Shown here one piece after another: positions 1 through 5,331 of a DNA stretch of 12,225 nt (position 1 is its first letter; the number at the start of each line of letters is the position of its first letter). The notes beneath the pieces were generated by a model that had not been told where the DNA came from, ran no database searches, and was given only the letters and a program-made list of their open reading frames with translations. The position numbers were made by a program, and so were the translations under genes. This stretch comes from an uncultured bacterium (GTDB lineage: Bacteria; Bacillota; Clostridia; Lachnospirales; Lachnospiraceae), in NCBI GenBank assembly GCA_946543095.1, contig CAMNLO010000018.1:1-12225 (forward strand). The letters run 5' to 3'.

Positions 1-1437
1 TGTGAGGGTTTCTGCGTCAGTGACAGCTGCCGAATCCTCCGTATTCTGTTTCTCCGTATTATTCACTGCATTCACCGGCTTCAGACTCGCGTAAGCGCTT
101 CCGACAGAGCCTGCGCTTACCCCGCTTGTCCCGTATGTATCCGAAGAGACAGCGTCTGTTTCCTCCAGAGGAGAGACCTCATGCTTTGCCGTGGCCACAG
201 GGATCGTAATGACCTCGGGAGTCTCCGGGACCTCCGGGACAATGGGCACCTCCGTAACAATGCCATTGGCGTCGATCACGTAGTTGAAGCCGTCTCCAGG
301 GATCACGGTGTTGCGGATCATGGTAAAGTTCTCAAGATCGAAGAGAAAATTGTTGCCGTCAATGGTGACAAAACCGTTCTGCAGCCTTCCGTCCGATCCC
401 GCATAATAGAAATTGCCGTCGATATCCATCACCAGGCCCTTTGCCATGGCGCCTGTGGTCCTGTCGAAGAAATAGACCCCGTCTCCAAGATACATGAGCC
501 CGGTCTTCATGTGATATTTCTCGTCGAAATAGAAGACCTGGTCTCCCACCTGGGTCACGCCCAGAGCGGCCTGGTAGGTCTGGGGATCAAAGTAATAGGT
601 CCCGTTGGTGTCCGCGTAGAAGCCCTTGATCAGATTCCCCAGGGGATCCGCCAGATACTTGAAGCCCAGGTAATCGATCCAGCCCCTCTGCATCTTGTAG
701 TTCAGATAGAACCGGGCATTGCCGTCGGGTCTCGGCACAATGCCGAAGGGCACGATCAGGCTGGAGAAATCCTTGTACTGATAATCGATATCCACATAGC
801 CGCCGATGCCGGGCACCAGGCCGGTCTCGGAGGACTGCCAGAAGGCAGGGGTGCCGTTATAATTGCATTCCGTATTGAACTGGGCCACCCACTTGTCCAT
901 GACCACATTGCCGATCTTGTTTTCGAACCAGTGCTTATTGGCATAGATCATGGGATAATAGCCGTGCATATCCAGGATCTGATAGAAGGTGTAGCACATC
1001 ATCTGCAGCGTCAGCATATCCAGATGCGCAGCGGAATCATCCTCCAGATCCAGCACCACAGGCATACTCACCATGTAGGGCTCCAGGGTCTGCACCATCA
1101 TGGCAGCTTCCGCCGCCGCCTCTTCCACGCTCTTCGCGTAGGAATAGACATACACGCCGGTCTTTAAACCCGCCATCTGGGCGCTTTTCATATTGTAGTC
1201 AAAATAGGGATCGATGCCGCTGTAGGTGCTGCCCAGCTTGATAAAGGCGAAGCTTACGCCGCTGGCAGCCACCTGGGCCCAGTCGATGAGTCCCTGCCAT
1301 TTGGAGACGTCGATGCCCTTGGCAATGGCAGTGGATGAATTCACGGCAGCGTTTGCGGTCATCACGCTGCCAAAGCTTAAGCAGCCCGCAAGCAGAAGGG
1401 CCAGCAGTCTCTTTCCAAATCCGTTCGTTTTGATCAA
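1..1437 (-). CDS. Secreted GH25 lysozyme with cell-wall-binding-like repeats (3' end missing)
   Basis: Predicted N-acetylmuramidase that cleaves peptidoglycan outside the cell. The visible 479 codons are open to the window edge, so the C-terminus is missing. A TTG start is chosen because a GGAGG site lies 7 nt upstream and the frame has no better start; the TTG overlaps the stop of the HPt gene. Residues 1-30 form a signal peptide (KR, then a Leu-rich core) with a signal peptidase I-type ANA-A site. An LAGC lipobox-like match at residues 16-19 makes a lipoprotein a less likely alternative. The GH25 domain spans about 38-232: GIDVSKWQG with D43, and VVLDLED with D130 and E132, matching the family's catalytic acidic residues. 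Residues about 265-370 hold aromatic- and glycine-rich repeats (GFYADTNGTYYFD, GDQVFYFDE, GDGVYFFD, GNFYYAGSDG) like choline- or cell-wall-binding repeats. A Pro/Glu/Val-rich linker and a Ser/Thr/Asn-rich tail follow. The ligand of the repeats cannot be told from sequence. Confidence 0.88.
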   Translation of the reverse strand, partial: MIKTNGFGKRLLALLLAGCLSFGSVMTANAAVNSSTAIAKGIDVSKWQGLIDWAQVAASGVSFAFIKLGSTYSGIDPYFDYNMKSAQMAGLKTGVYVYSYAKSVEEAAAEAAMMVQTLEPYMVSMPVVLDLEDDSAAHLDMLTLQMMCYTFYQILDMHGYYPMIYANKHWFENKIGNVVMDKWVAQFNTECNYNGTPAFWQSSETGLVPGIGGYVDIDYQYKDFSSLIVPFGIVPRPDGNARFYLNYKMQRGWIDYLGFKYLADPLGNLIKGFYADTNGTYYFDPQTYQAALGVTQVGDQVFYFDEKYHMKTGLMYLGDGVYFFDRTTGAMAKGLVMDIDGNFYYAGSDGRLQNGFVTIDGNNFLFDLENFTMIRNTVIPGDGFNYVIDANGIVTEVPIVPEVPETPEVITIPVATAKHEVSPLEETDAVSSDTYGTSGVSAGSVGSAYASLKPVNAVNNTEKQNTEDSAAVTDAETLT

Positions 1438-1787
1438 TGAATCTCCTCCAGTATAGCATCCACCCTGGCCTTTTCCGCCATGATGGCATTGTATTTCTCT
1501 TCCAGTTCCTCGTTTGCCCCGCTTCTTAAGGTCTCCACCATGGGGCAGACCGCATTGAAGAGGGGGGTAAAGCCCAGATTTCCTGTTACCCCTTTTAAGG
1601 TGTGGGCCGCATCAAAAGCAGCTTCCATATCACCATCGTCCAGGGCGGAGCGCAGATCATCGAAGCTCGGCTCTGTCCTGAATTCCTCCAGGCAGCTGAC
1701 ATAGAGCTCCTCGTCGTCCACGAAGCGATCCATCGTTTCGGCAAGATCCACTCCGTATGCCTGCAGATCATCCAGCAGCTTGCTCAT
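1434..1787 (-). CDS. Stand-alone HPt (histidine phosphotransfer) protein
   Basis: A 117-residue, all-helical, acidic protein. The phosphoacceptor motif is AHTLKGVTGNLGF with His62 as the predicted phosphorylated residue, which is the classic HPt pattern. It has no membrane segment, so it would relay phosphate in the cytoplasm between a hybrid kinase and a response regulator, neither of which lies in this window. The start at 1787 is preferred over an ATG 24 nt upstream because GGAGG stands 7 nt before it. It is the first gene of a two-gene unit, and its stop overlaps the TTG start of the lysozyme by 4 nt, so the two are probably translated together. The pairing suggests, but does not prove, that cell-wall remodelling and a phosphorelay are co-expressed. 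Confidence 0.85.
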   Translation of the reverse strand: MSKLLDDLQAYGVDLAETMDRFVDDEELYVSCLEEFRTEPSFDDLRSALDDGDMEAAFDAAHTLKGVTGNLGFTPLFNAVCPMVETLRSGANEELEEKYNAIMAEKARVDAILEEIH

Positions 1788-1801
1788 GAGAGTCCCTCCA
1801 T

Positions 1802-1826
1802 GCGTTCCCATTATGACACGGAACGC
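1802..1826 (-). promoter_or_regulatory. Extended -10 promoter of the HPt-lysozyme unit, inside a 7-bp inverted repeat
   Basis: On the minus strand TGTCATAAT reads as an extended -10 (TGn plus CATAAT at 1810-1815), with a predicted start near 1803 and a leader of about 16 nt carrying GGAGGG. No good -35 is present. The arms GCGTTCC (1802-1808) and GGAACGC (1820-1826) form a perfect inverted repeat with an 11-nt spacer that covers the -10, the layout of a repressor operator. The promoter is supported by position and motif; the operator role is inference. Confidence 0.5.
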
Positions 1827-1863
1827 CCCGCTGCTTCGCGGCTTTCACGATCTCGCAAACATG

Positions 1864-2010
1864 CCGCACCATCCAATCCGGCGGTGCGAAACCTGTGCTC
1901 CCGGCACACGGCACCATGCAAGCATGATCGCTCCATGACTTTTCAACCCTGAACCGCACCGGCAAAAGCCGGCGGCGCTTAACGTGTGTCCCCGGCACAC
2001 TGCGCCATTC
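1864..2010. repeat. Diverged duplication of a 56-57 nt unit, starting period about 90 nt
   Basis: Two related units lie at 1864-1919 and 1954-2010. Both begin CCGCACC. From 1878 and 1969 onward they align without gaps at an offset of 91, with 33 of 42 bases identical by my count, sharing CCGGCGG, TGTG, CCCGGCACAC and CCAT blocks. Each contains inverted repeats: CGCACC/GGTGCG (1865-1870, 1883-1888) in the first, and CCGGC-AAAA-GCCGG (1959-1972) in the second. The second unit ends at the base next to the mature tmRNA 3' end, so it lies in the tmRNA trailer. No T-run follows the hairpins, so they are not typical intrinsic terminators. I see no coding gene here. Confidence 0.6.
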
Positions 2011-2359
2011 TGGACCAGACGGGAGTCGAACCCGTGTCCAAAAGCCTATTCCCCGTCCTTCTACTATCATAGCCGCTCTTTTCGGGAAATCCCCTTTCCC
2101 TTACGCAGCCGGAAAACGGCAGCTGGCTGCGCTTGGTAGCTTCATCTTACGTCCATCCGGGGCAAAGCTTACCCGGAGCCGTTTCCCGCATGGATGACGC
2201 CCGCTACCCTGCGTACGGGTGCGCAGGACGGACGGGCAGACTTAAGCTGCCTGTGCTAAGTATTCGTCGTTAGCGTTTGTATTTAGGTTTGCGCTTTTAC
2301 GATGCGCTTTCGGATAGCTTCTCCGGCTGCAAGACCCCTGTCGAAACCTTGACTGGCCC
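2011..2359 (-). ncRNA. ssrA: Transfer-messenger RNA (tmRNA)
   Basis: A 349-nt one-piece tmRNA that rescues stalled ribosomes with SmpB and tags the incomplete protein for proteolysis. The 5' end GGGCCAG (2359-2353) pairs with CTGGTCC (2018-2012) to form a 7-bp acceptor stem with one G-U pair; base 2011 supplies the discriminator A. The T-arm sequence GGGTTCGACTCCC and the 5' consensus AAGGTTTCGACAGGGGT are clear. CCA is not encoded and must be added by tRNA nucleotidyltransferase. The internal reading frame ends at TAA 2244-2242. The mature ends are inferred from pairing. The gene follows smpB closely but has its own promoter. Confidence 0.96.
2242..2274 (-). other. tmRNA tag-peptide frame, ending ANDEYLAQAA
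   Basis: The codons GCT AAC GAC GAA TAC TTA GCA CAG GCA GCT TAA encode ANDEYLAQAA. The same frame is open upstream and could add Asn-Thr-Asn (to 2283) if the resume codon lies earlier, so the tag's N-terminus is not settled. The AA end fits ClpXP-type degrons, but Gln stands where Leu or Val is usual before the final AA. Confidence 0.75.
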
Positions 2360-2376
2360 GGGATATTAACCTGTTT

Positions 2377-2405
2377 ATTGTACCATATATAGTATCGGCA
2401 CGCAA
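2377..2405 (-). promoter_or_regulatory. Promoter of ssrA
   Basis: The -10 is TACAAT (2382-2377), preceded by TGG, making an extended -10. The -35 is TTGCGT (2405-2400) with a 17-nt spacer. Transcription would start near 2370, leaving about 11 nt of 5' leader for RNase P to remove. The site sits just downstream of the smpB stop. Confidence 0.7.
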
Positions 2406-2414
2406 GCCGAGTCA

Positions 2415-2879
2415 CTAAACCTTTAGTTTATACTCTCTTTCCGCCTCCCGCTTCATGTCCTTTTTCGCCATGGCTTCCCGCTTGTCATAAAGCTTTTTGC
2501 CCTTGGCAAGGCCGATCTTCAGCTTTGCCCTGCCCTTCGAGAAATAGACCTCCAGAGGCATGATGGTGTAACCGGCCTCACGGCTTTTGGAAAACAGCTT
2601 CATGATCTCCCGCTTGTGCATCAGAAGCCTTCTGGTTCTCAGGGGATCCCGGTTGAAGAGGTTCCCCATTTCGTAGGGTGAGATATGCATGCCATGGACA
2701 AAGATCTCACCCTTGTCAATGCCGATCCAGGCCTCCTTGATGCTGCATTTTCCGAGACGCAGGCTCTTGACCTCCGTCCCCGCCAGCTCGATGCCGGCTT
2801 CGTAGGTCTCTTCGATAAAATAATCGTGGTATGCTTTTTTGTTATTCGCTACCAGCTTTGTGCCTGTTTCCTTTGCCAT
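2415..2879 (-). CDS. smpB: SsrA-binding protein SmpB
   Basis: A 154-residue cytoplasmic RNA-binding protein that delivers alanyl-tmRNA to stalled ribosomes. Recognisable blocks run in order: NKKAYHDYFIEETYEAGIEL, GTEVKSLR, GEIFVHGMHISPYEMGN, RTRRLLMHKREI, YTIMPLEVYFSKGRAKLKIG and the basic tail GKKLYDKREAMAKKD, which enters the mRNA channel in known SmpB structures. The start at 2879 is chosen because the conserved protein begins at MAKETG and GAGG lies 5 nt upstream; the frame is open further upstream but that part would overlap the divergent gene. Length is normal for the family. The neighbouring ssrA gene encodes its RNA partner, a common arrangement. Confidence 0.97.
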   Translation of the reverse strand: MAKETGTKLVANNKKAYHDYFIEETYEAGIELAGTEVKSLRLGKCSIKEAWIGIDKGEIFVHGMHISPYEMGNLFNRDPLRTRRLLMHKREIMKLFSKSREAGYTIMPLEVYFSKGRAKLKIGLAKGKKLYDKREAMAKKDMKREAEREYKLKV

Positions 2880-2891
2880 GGATGCCTCAAA

Positions 2892-2900
2892 TGCTATAAT
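2892..2900 (+). promoter_or_regulatory. Extended -10 promoter of the divergent small gene
   Basis: TGC followed by a perfect TATAAT (2895-2900) is an ideal extended -10. A weak -35, TTGCCA (2874-2879), lies 15 nt upstream. The usual distance places the transcript start at about 2907, which is the A of the ATG. On the other strand, CATTAT at 2901-2896 could serve as a -10 for smpB, so the two promoters may overlap; that part is weak. Confidence 0.6.
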
Positions 2901-2906
2901 GACTCT

Positions 2907-3221
2907 ATGAGTGATCAGAATGAAAACCGCTATTTCAAAGAAGCTCTGGGAAGCTTCAGCCGGGACGCCGCCTACGGGGCAGCCATCCGTCATCTGACGG
3001 ATCTGGGACTTTCCGCAGAGGAAATCCGGGATTCCCTGGACTATCCGCTGTCTCTGCCCACCGTTGAAAAACTGATGCGCAAAAGACTTGTGGAAACCGG
3101 CAAAGTACCGCCCTCCGGCCTGGAAGAGGAAGCCCTTGTCCGCTCCTCGGAATGCGAGTACGTGAAGGAGACGGATGCCTTCGGCAGGATCAGCTTCCGC
3201 AGGGTAAAAGGAAAGCGGTGA
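2907..3221 (+). CDS. Small conserved-type hypothetical protein, possibly leaderless
   Basis: A 104-residue protein of unknown function, and the only plus-strand gene I accept. It starts MSDQNENRYFKEALGSF and is charged and mostly helical, with no signal peptide or membrane span. The region LTDLGLSAEEIRDSLDYPLS (about 26-45) followed by VEKLMRKRL has the feel of a helix-turn-helix-like or small helical domain, but I cannot assign it. The C-terminus is basic (FRRVKGKR). I believe related small proteins occur in Clostridia, but this is recall and not shown here. No Shine-Dalgarno sequence precedes the ATG, and the TATAAT ends only 6 nt before it. The gene is divergent from smpB and convergent with hsp20. 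Codons upstream of 2907 are open, but the promoter position argues against a longer protein. Confidence 0.7.
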   Translation: MSDQNENRYFKEALGSFSRDAAYGAAIRHLTDLGLSAEEIRDSLDYPLSLPTVEKLMRKRLVETGKVPPSGLEEEALVRSSECEYVKETDAFGRISFRRVKGKR

Positions 3222-3289
3222 ACCCCATGTTTATCAATTATAACACACCGGAAATAAAAGGGCGAATATTCCTTCCCGCGGCGCAGCCA

Positions 3290-3321
3290 TAAAAAGAGGG
3301 GCCGTGCTCCTGCACAGCCCC
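3290..3321 (-). terminator. Intrinsic terminator of hsp20
   Basis: On the minus strand a 10-bp stem, GGGGCTGTGC with GCACGGCCCC (one G-U pair), encloses an AGGA loop and is followed by TCTTTTTAT. It lies 23 nt after the hsp20 stop. The plus strand lacks a T-run after the stem, so it does not serve the convergent small gene. Confidence 0.88.
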
Positions 3322-3344
3322 CCGGGTTCTCATCAAAGCTTCTG

Positions 3345-3788
3345 TTATCCTTCGATGGCAATCCTCTTCACATCCTCCACCTGAGGCTTCGCCTCCTTCT
3401 TCGGCACAGACACCTTCAGGATGCCATCCTCAAATTTAGCCTTGATATCCTTTTCCGTGATCTCCTCGCCTACGTAGAAGCTTCTGGAGCAGCTGCCGTA
3501 ATAACGCTCTCTCCGGATGAACTCACCCTTCTTATCCTTCTCGTCATTCTCACTCTTGTTGGAAGCCGAGATCACCAGGTAGCCGTCCTTTAATTCTGCG
3601 TTCACATCTTCCTTCTTGTAGCCCGGAAGATCGATGTCCAGCTCGAACCCGTTCTCATGCTCCCTGATATCCGTCTTCATGATGTTGGTGCCGGGGGCAC
3701 TGTAGCGGACCAGATTCCTGGTGGGTCTTGTGAAATCATCAAAGATATCGTCAAATAAGCTCTCTCCGAACACGCTGGGTAATAACAT
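3345..3788 (-). CDS. Small heat-shock protein, Hsp20/alpha-crystallin family
   Basis: A 147-residue ATP-independent holdase that binds unfolding proteins in the cytoplasm until DnaK or GroEL can refold them. The N-terminus MLLPSVFGESLFDDIFDDF is typical of the bacterial Hsp20 group. The alpha-crystallin domain spans about 35-130, with ENGFELDIDLPGYKKEDV and the closing GILKVSVPKKE. The C-terminal IAI (143-145) matches the IxI motif used for oligomer assembly. The start at 3788 has a strong AAAGGAGG site 6 nt upstream. The gene forms a single-gene unit between the CIRCE promoter and the terminator, which predicts heat induction through HrcA. Length and domain are complete. Confidence 0.96.
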   Translation of the reverse strand: MLLPSVFGESLFDDIFDDFTRPTRNLVRYSAPGTNIMKTDIREHENGFELDIDLPGYKKEDVNAELKDGYLVISASNKSENDEKDKKGEFIRRERYYGSCSRSFYVGEEITEKDIKAKFEDGILKVSVPKKEAKPQVEDVKRIAIEG

Positions 3789-3903
3789 AACGAACCTCCT
3801 TTATCTCTCCGCCCGGAAGCCCTTCACAGCCTGTCTGTGTCCTGTTTCCTGCGGGTGCTTTGTTTGGTCGGGACCTTTTGTTTACCGGTCCTTTTCTGTT
3901 GCT
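3789..3903 (-). other. Long 5' leader of hsp20
   Basis: From the predicted start near 3903 to the ATG is about 115 nt of A-rich leader. It contains a weak GGACC/GGTCC hairpin about 20 nt from its 5' end and a small GAAG-GG-CTTC hairpin ahead of the ribosome site. I see no clear ROSE or fourU thermometer that pairs with the GGAGG. Confidence 0.4.
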
Positions 3904-3909
3904 GATTAT

Positions 3910-3938
3910 GTTATACCACTCTTGTTAGCACTCGTCAA
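3910..3938 (-). promoter_or_regulatory. Sigma-A promoter of hsp20
   Basis: The -35 TTGACG (3938-3933) and the -10 TATAAC (3915-3910) are separated by exactly 17 nt. The -35 lies inside the CIRCE element, so a bound HrcA would block RNA polymerase directly. Confidence 0.85.
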
Positions 3939-3951
3939 TAGTGAGTGCTAA
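3925..3951. promoter_or_regulatory. CIRCE operator (HrcA binding site)
   Basis: The arms TTAGCACTC (3925-3933) and GAGTGCTAA (3943-3951) form a perfect 9-bp inverted repeat with a 9-nt spacer, identical to the CIRCE consensus. HrcA represses from this site until heat stress draws it away from GroEL. It begins only 7 nt downstream of the cyclase stop codon. Confidence 0.97.
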
Positions 3952-3957
3952 CAATTA

Positions 3958-5331
3958 CTACATGTTGAACATTTGTTTCACAACTGCATCCACTGTATCC
4001 GCGAATTCACAGCCCCGTCCGCCTTTATGCTTCACGGCGTAAAGTGCTCTGTCCGCCGTATTCATCAGCTCCTGCACATCCTCATGCAAAACGCCGTAGG
4101 CGCCGCCCACGCTGATGCTGACAGAAGGCATGCCCTCTTCCGACGACGTAAGCTCCTCATTGATCTTTTCCACTTCCTCCTTTACCAGCTTTGCGGTTTC
4201 AGGATTCGCATTATGCAGCAGCACGACGAACTCATCTCCCCCTACCCGGAACTCGTCGCCTTCGCCTAAATGCCTGCTGATGACTCCGGACACCACTGTC
4301 AGAACCCTGTCTCCCATTTCATGGCCGTGCTGGTCATTAAACTGCTTAAATTCGTCCACATCGACGATCAGTAGCACGCAATCCTTCAGATCCGTCTCTC
4401 CCATCAGGTTTTCAAATGCACTCCGGTTATAGATCCCTGTGAGAGAATCATGGGAAGCCTCATGGGCCAGATGCTTTGTTTTCTCTTTATAGGAGCCGAA
4501 GATCATATTGTAGGCTGTGGCGAGAAACTGAAACTCTCTGGAGCCTTCCATGGGAATGGACTTCTCCGCCTTGATCAGTTCCACCGCTCTGACCAGGGGA
4601 CGGATCAGCAGGAAGTGGTTGGATAAAAACAATGCCAGTATGCTTATGATCATTCCGACGATCATAAACTTCTGCAGGACCAGCATCAGGTTCAGCCTTT
4701 CCGTGGTTTTCTGCTGGACCGCCTCCAGATTACGGTTCAGGGCTTCGATGCAGCCCGTCATATGCTCCGTGATCAGGCGTTTCTCTTCCCGGTATTTTTC
4801 ATCGATGACATACTGGCGCGCCTTTACCATCTTCGCATCGGAGGAAAGCTTCTGATCCTCCGCGGTGAGCCGGACGTTCCGGATCTCCGCAGGAAGCGTG
4901 TTCTGGGCATATCCCATGGCCTCGGACATCAGACGCATGGAATAAAACTCCCGATCCATCAGCTTGACGGATTCCGTCATGGCCTGCTGCAGCTCCAGAT
5001 ACGCATCGGACTCGCCGTGGTTTTCCTCCAGCTTCTTTACGGCATTGTCCCTTCGTTTCGTGACATTGGCTTCCGTGAAATAGCCCTCCATATACGCCCT
5101 GTCGCCGGTGTCCGCATAGCTTCGTACCTGCTCCGTGAGCTCGTCTGAGCCGCTCTGGAGATTATAGGCCGCTCTCTGCAGATCCAGCAGATTCTCCAGA
5201 TTCTCCCTCAGCATCGAATAATCATTGCCCACAGAATAGCTGGCCATAAGGACCAGCAGGCAAAACAGCACCGCCGCCGCCACAGTGATCTCATTGACTT
5301 TCTTTACAGACACTTTCAAGTCCGTAAGCAT
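3958..5331 (-). CDS. Membrane diguanylate cyclase (GGDEF)
   Basis: A 457-residue enzyme predicted to make c-di-GMP from two GTP. Membrane spans lie at about 15-34 and 221-243. They enclose an all-helical extracytoplasmic sensor (36-220) resembling four-helix-bundle or CHASE3 sensors, followed by a HAMP-like linker (244-290). The cyclase domain starts at HDSLTGIYNRSAF (294-306) and has an intact FRVGGDEFVVLL with GGDEF at 364-368. VDVDEFKQFND at 323-333 supplies the metal-binding Asp region. The usual product-inhibition RxxD site reads GEGD (356-359), so that Arg is missing and feedback inhibition may be weak. It is the last gene of the operon, its start overlaps the phosphodiesterase gene by 16 nt, and GGAGG stands 7 nt before the ATG. 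I see no terminator between its stop and the hsp20 promoter. Confidence 0.93.
   Translation of the reverse strand: MLTDLKVSVKKVNEITVAAAVLFCLLVLMASYSVGNDYSMLRENLENLLDLQRAAYNLQSGSDELTEQVRSYADTGDRAYMEGYFTEANVTKRRDNAVKKLEENHGESDAYLELQQAMTESVKLMDREFYSMRLMSEAMGYAQNTLPAEIRNVRLTAEDQKLSSDAKMVKARQYVIDEKYREEKRLITEHMTGCIEALNRNLEAVQQKTTERLNLMLVLQKFMIVGMIISILALFLSNHFLLIRPLVRAVELIKAEKSIPMEGSREFQFLATAYNMIFGSYKEKTKHLAHEASHDSLTGIYNRSAFENLMGETDLKDCVLLIVDVDEFKQFNDQHGHEMGDRVLTVVSGVISRHLGEGDEFRVGGDEFVVLLHNANPETAKLVKEEVEKINEELTSSEEGMPSVSISVGGAYGVLHEDVQELMNTADRALYAVKHKGGRGCEFADTVDAVVKQMFNM

Noticed and set aside
181..1167. Long plus-strand ORF of 328 codons opposite the lysozyme
   Set aside because: It is the complement of a well-supported GH25 gene; its His/Ile/Val-rich protein has no domain and no ribosome site.
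1959..1972. CCGGC-AAAA-GCCGG hairpin as the tmRNA terminator
   Set aside because: No T-run follows on the minus strand, so it is not a standard intrinsic terminator.
1768..2070. Minus-strand ORF of 100 codons
   Set aside because: It overlaps the tmRNA 3' end and the repeat region, has no family features, and covers the HPt promoter.
2880..2993. Upstream extension of smpB by 38 residues
   Set aside because: It would overlap the divergent gene, lacks SmpB similarity, and the ATG at 2879 has a GAGG site.
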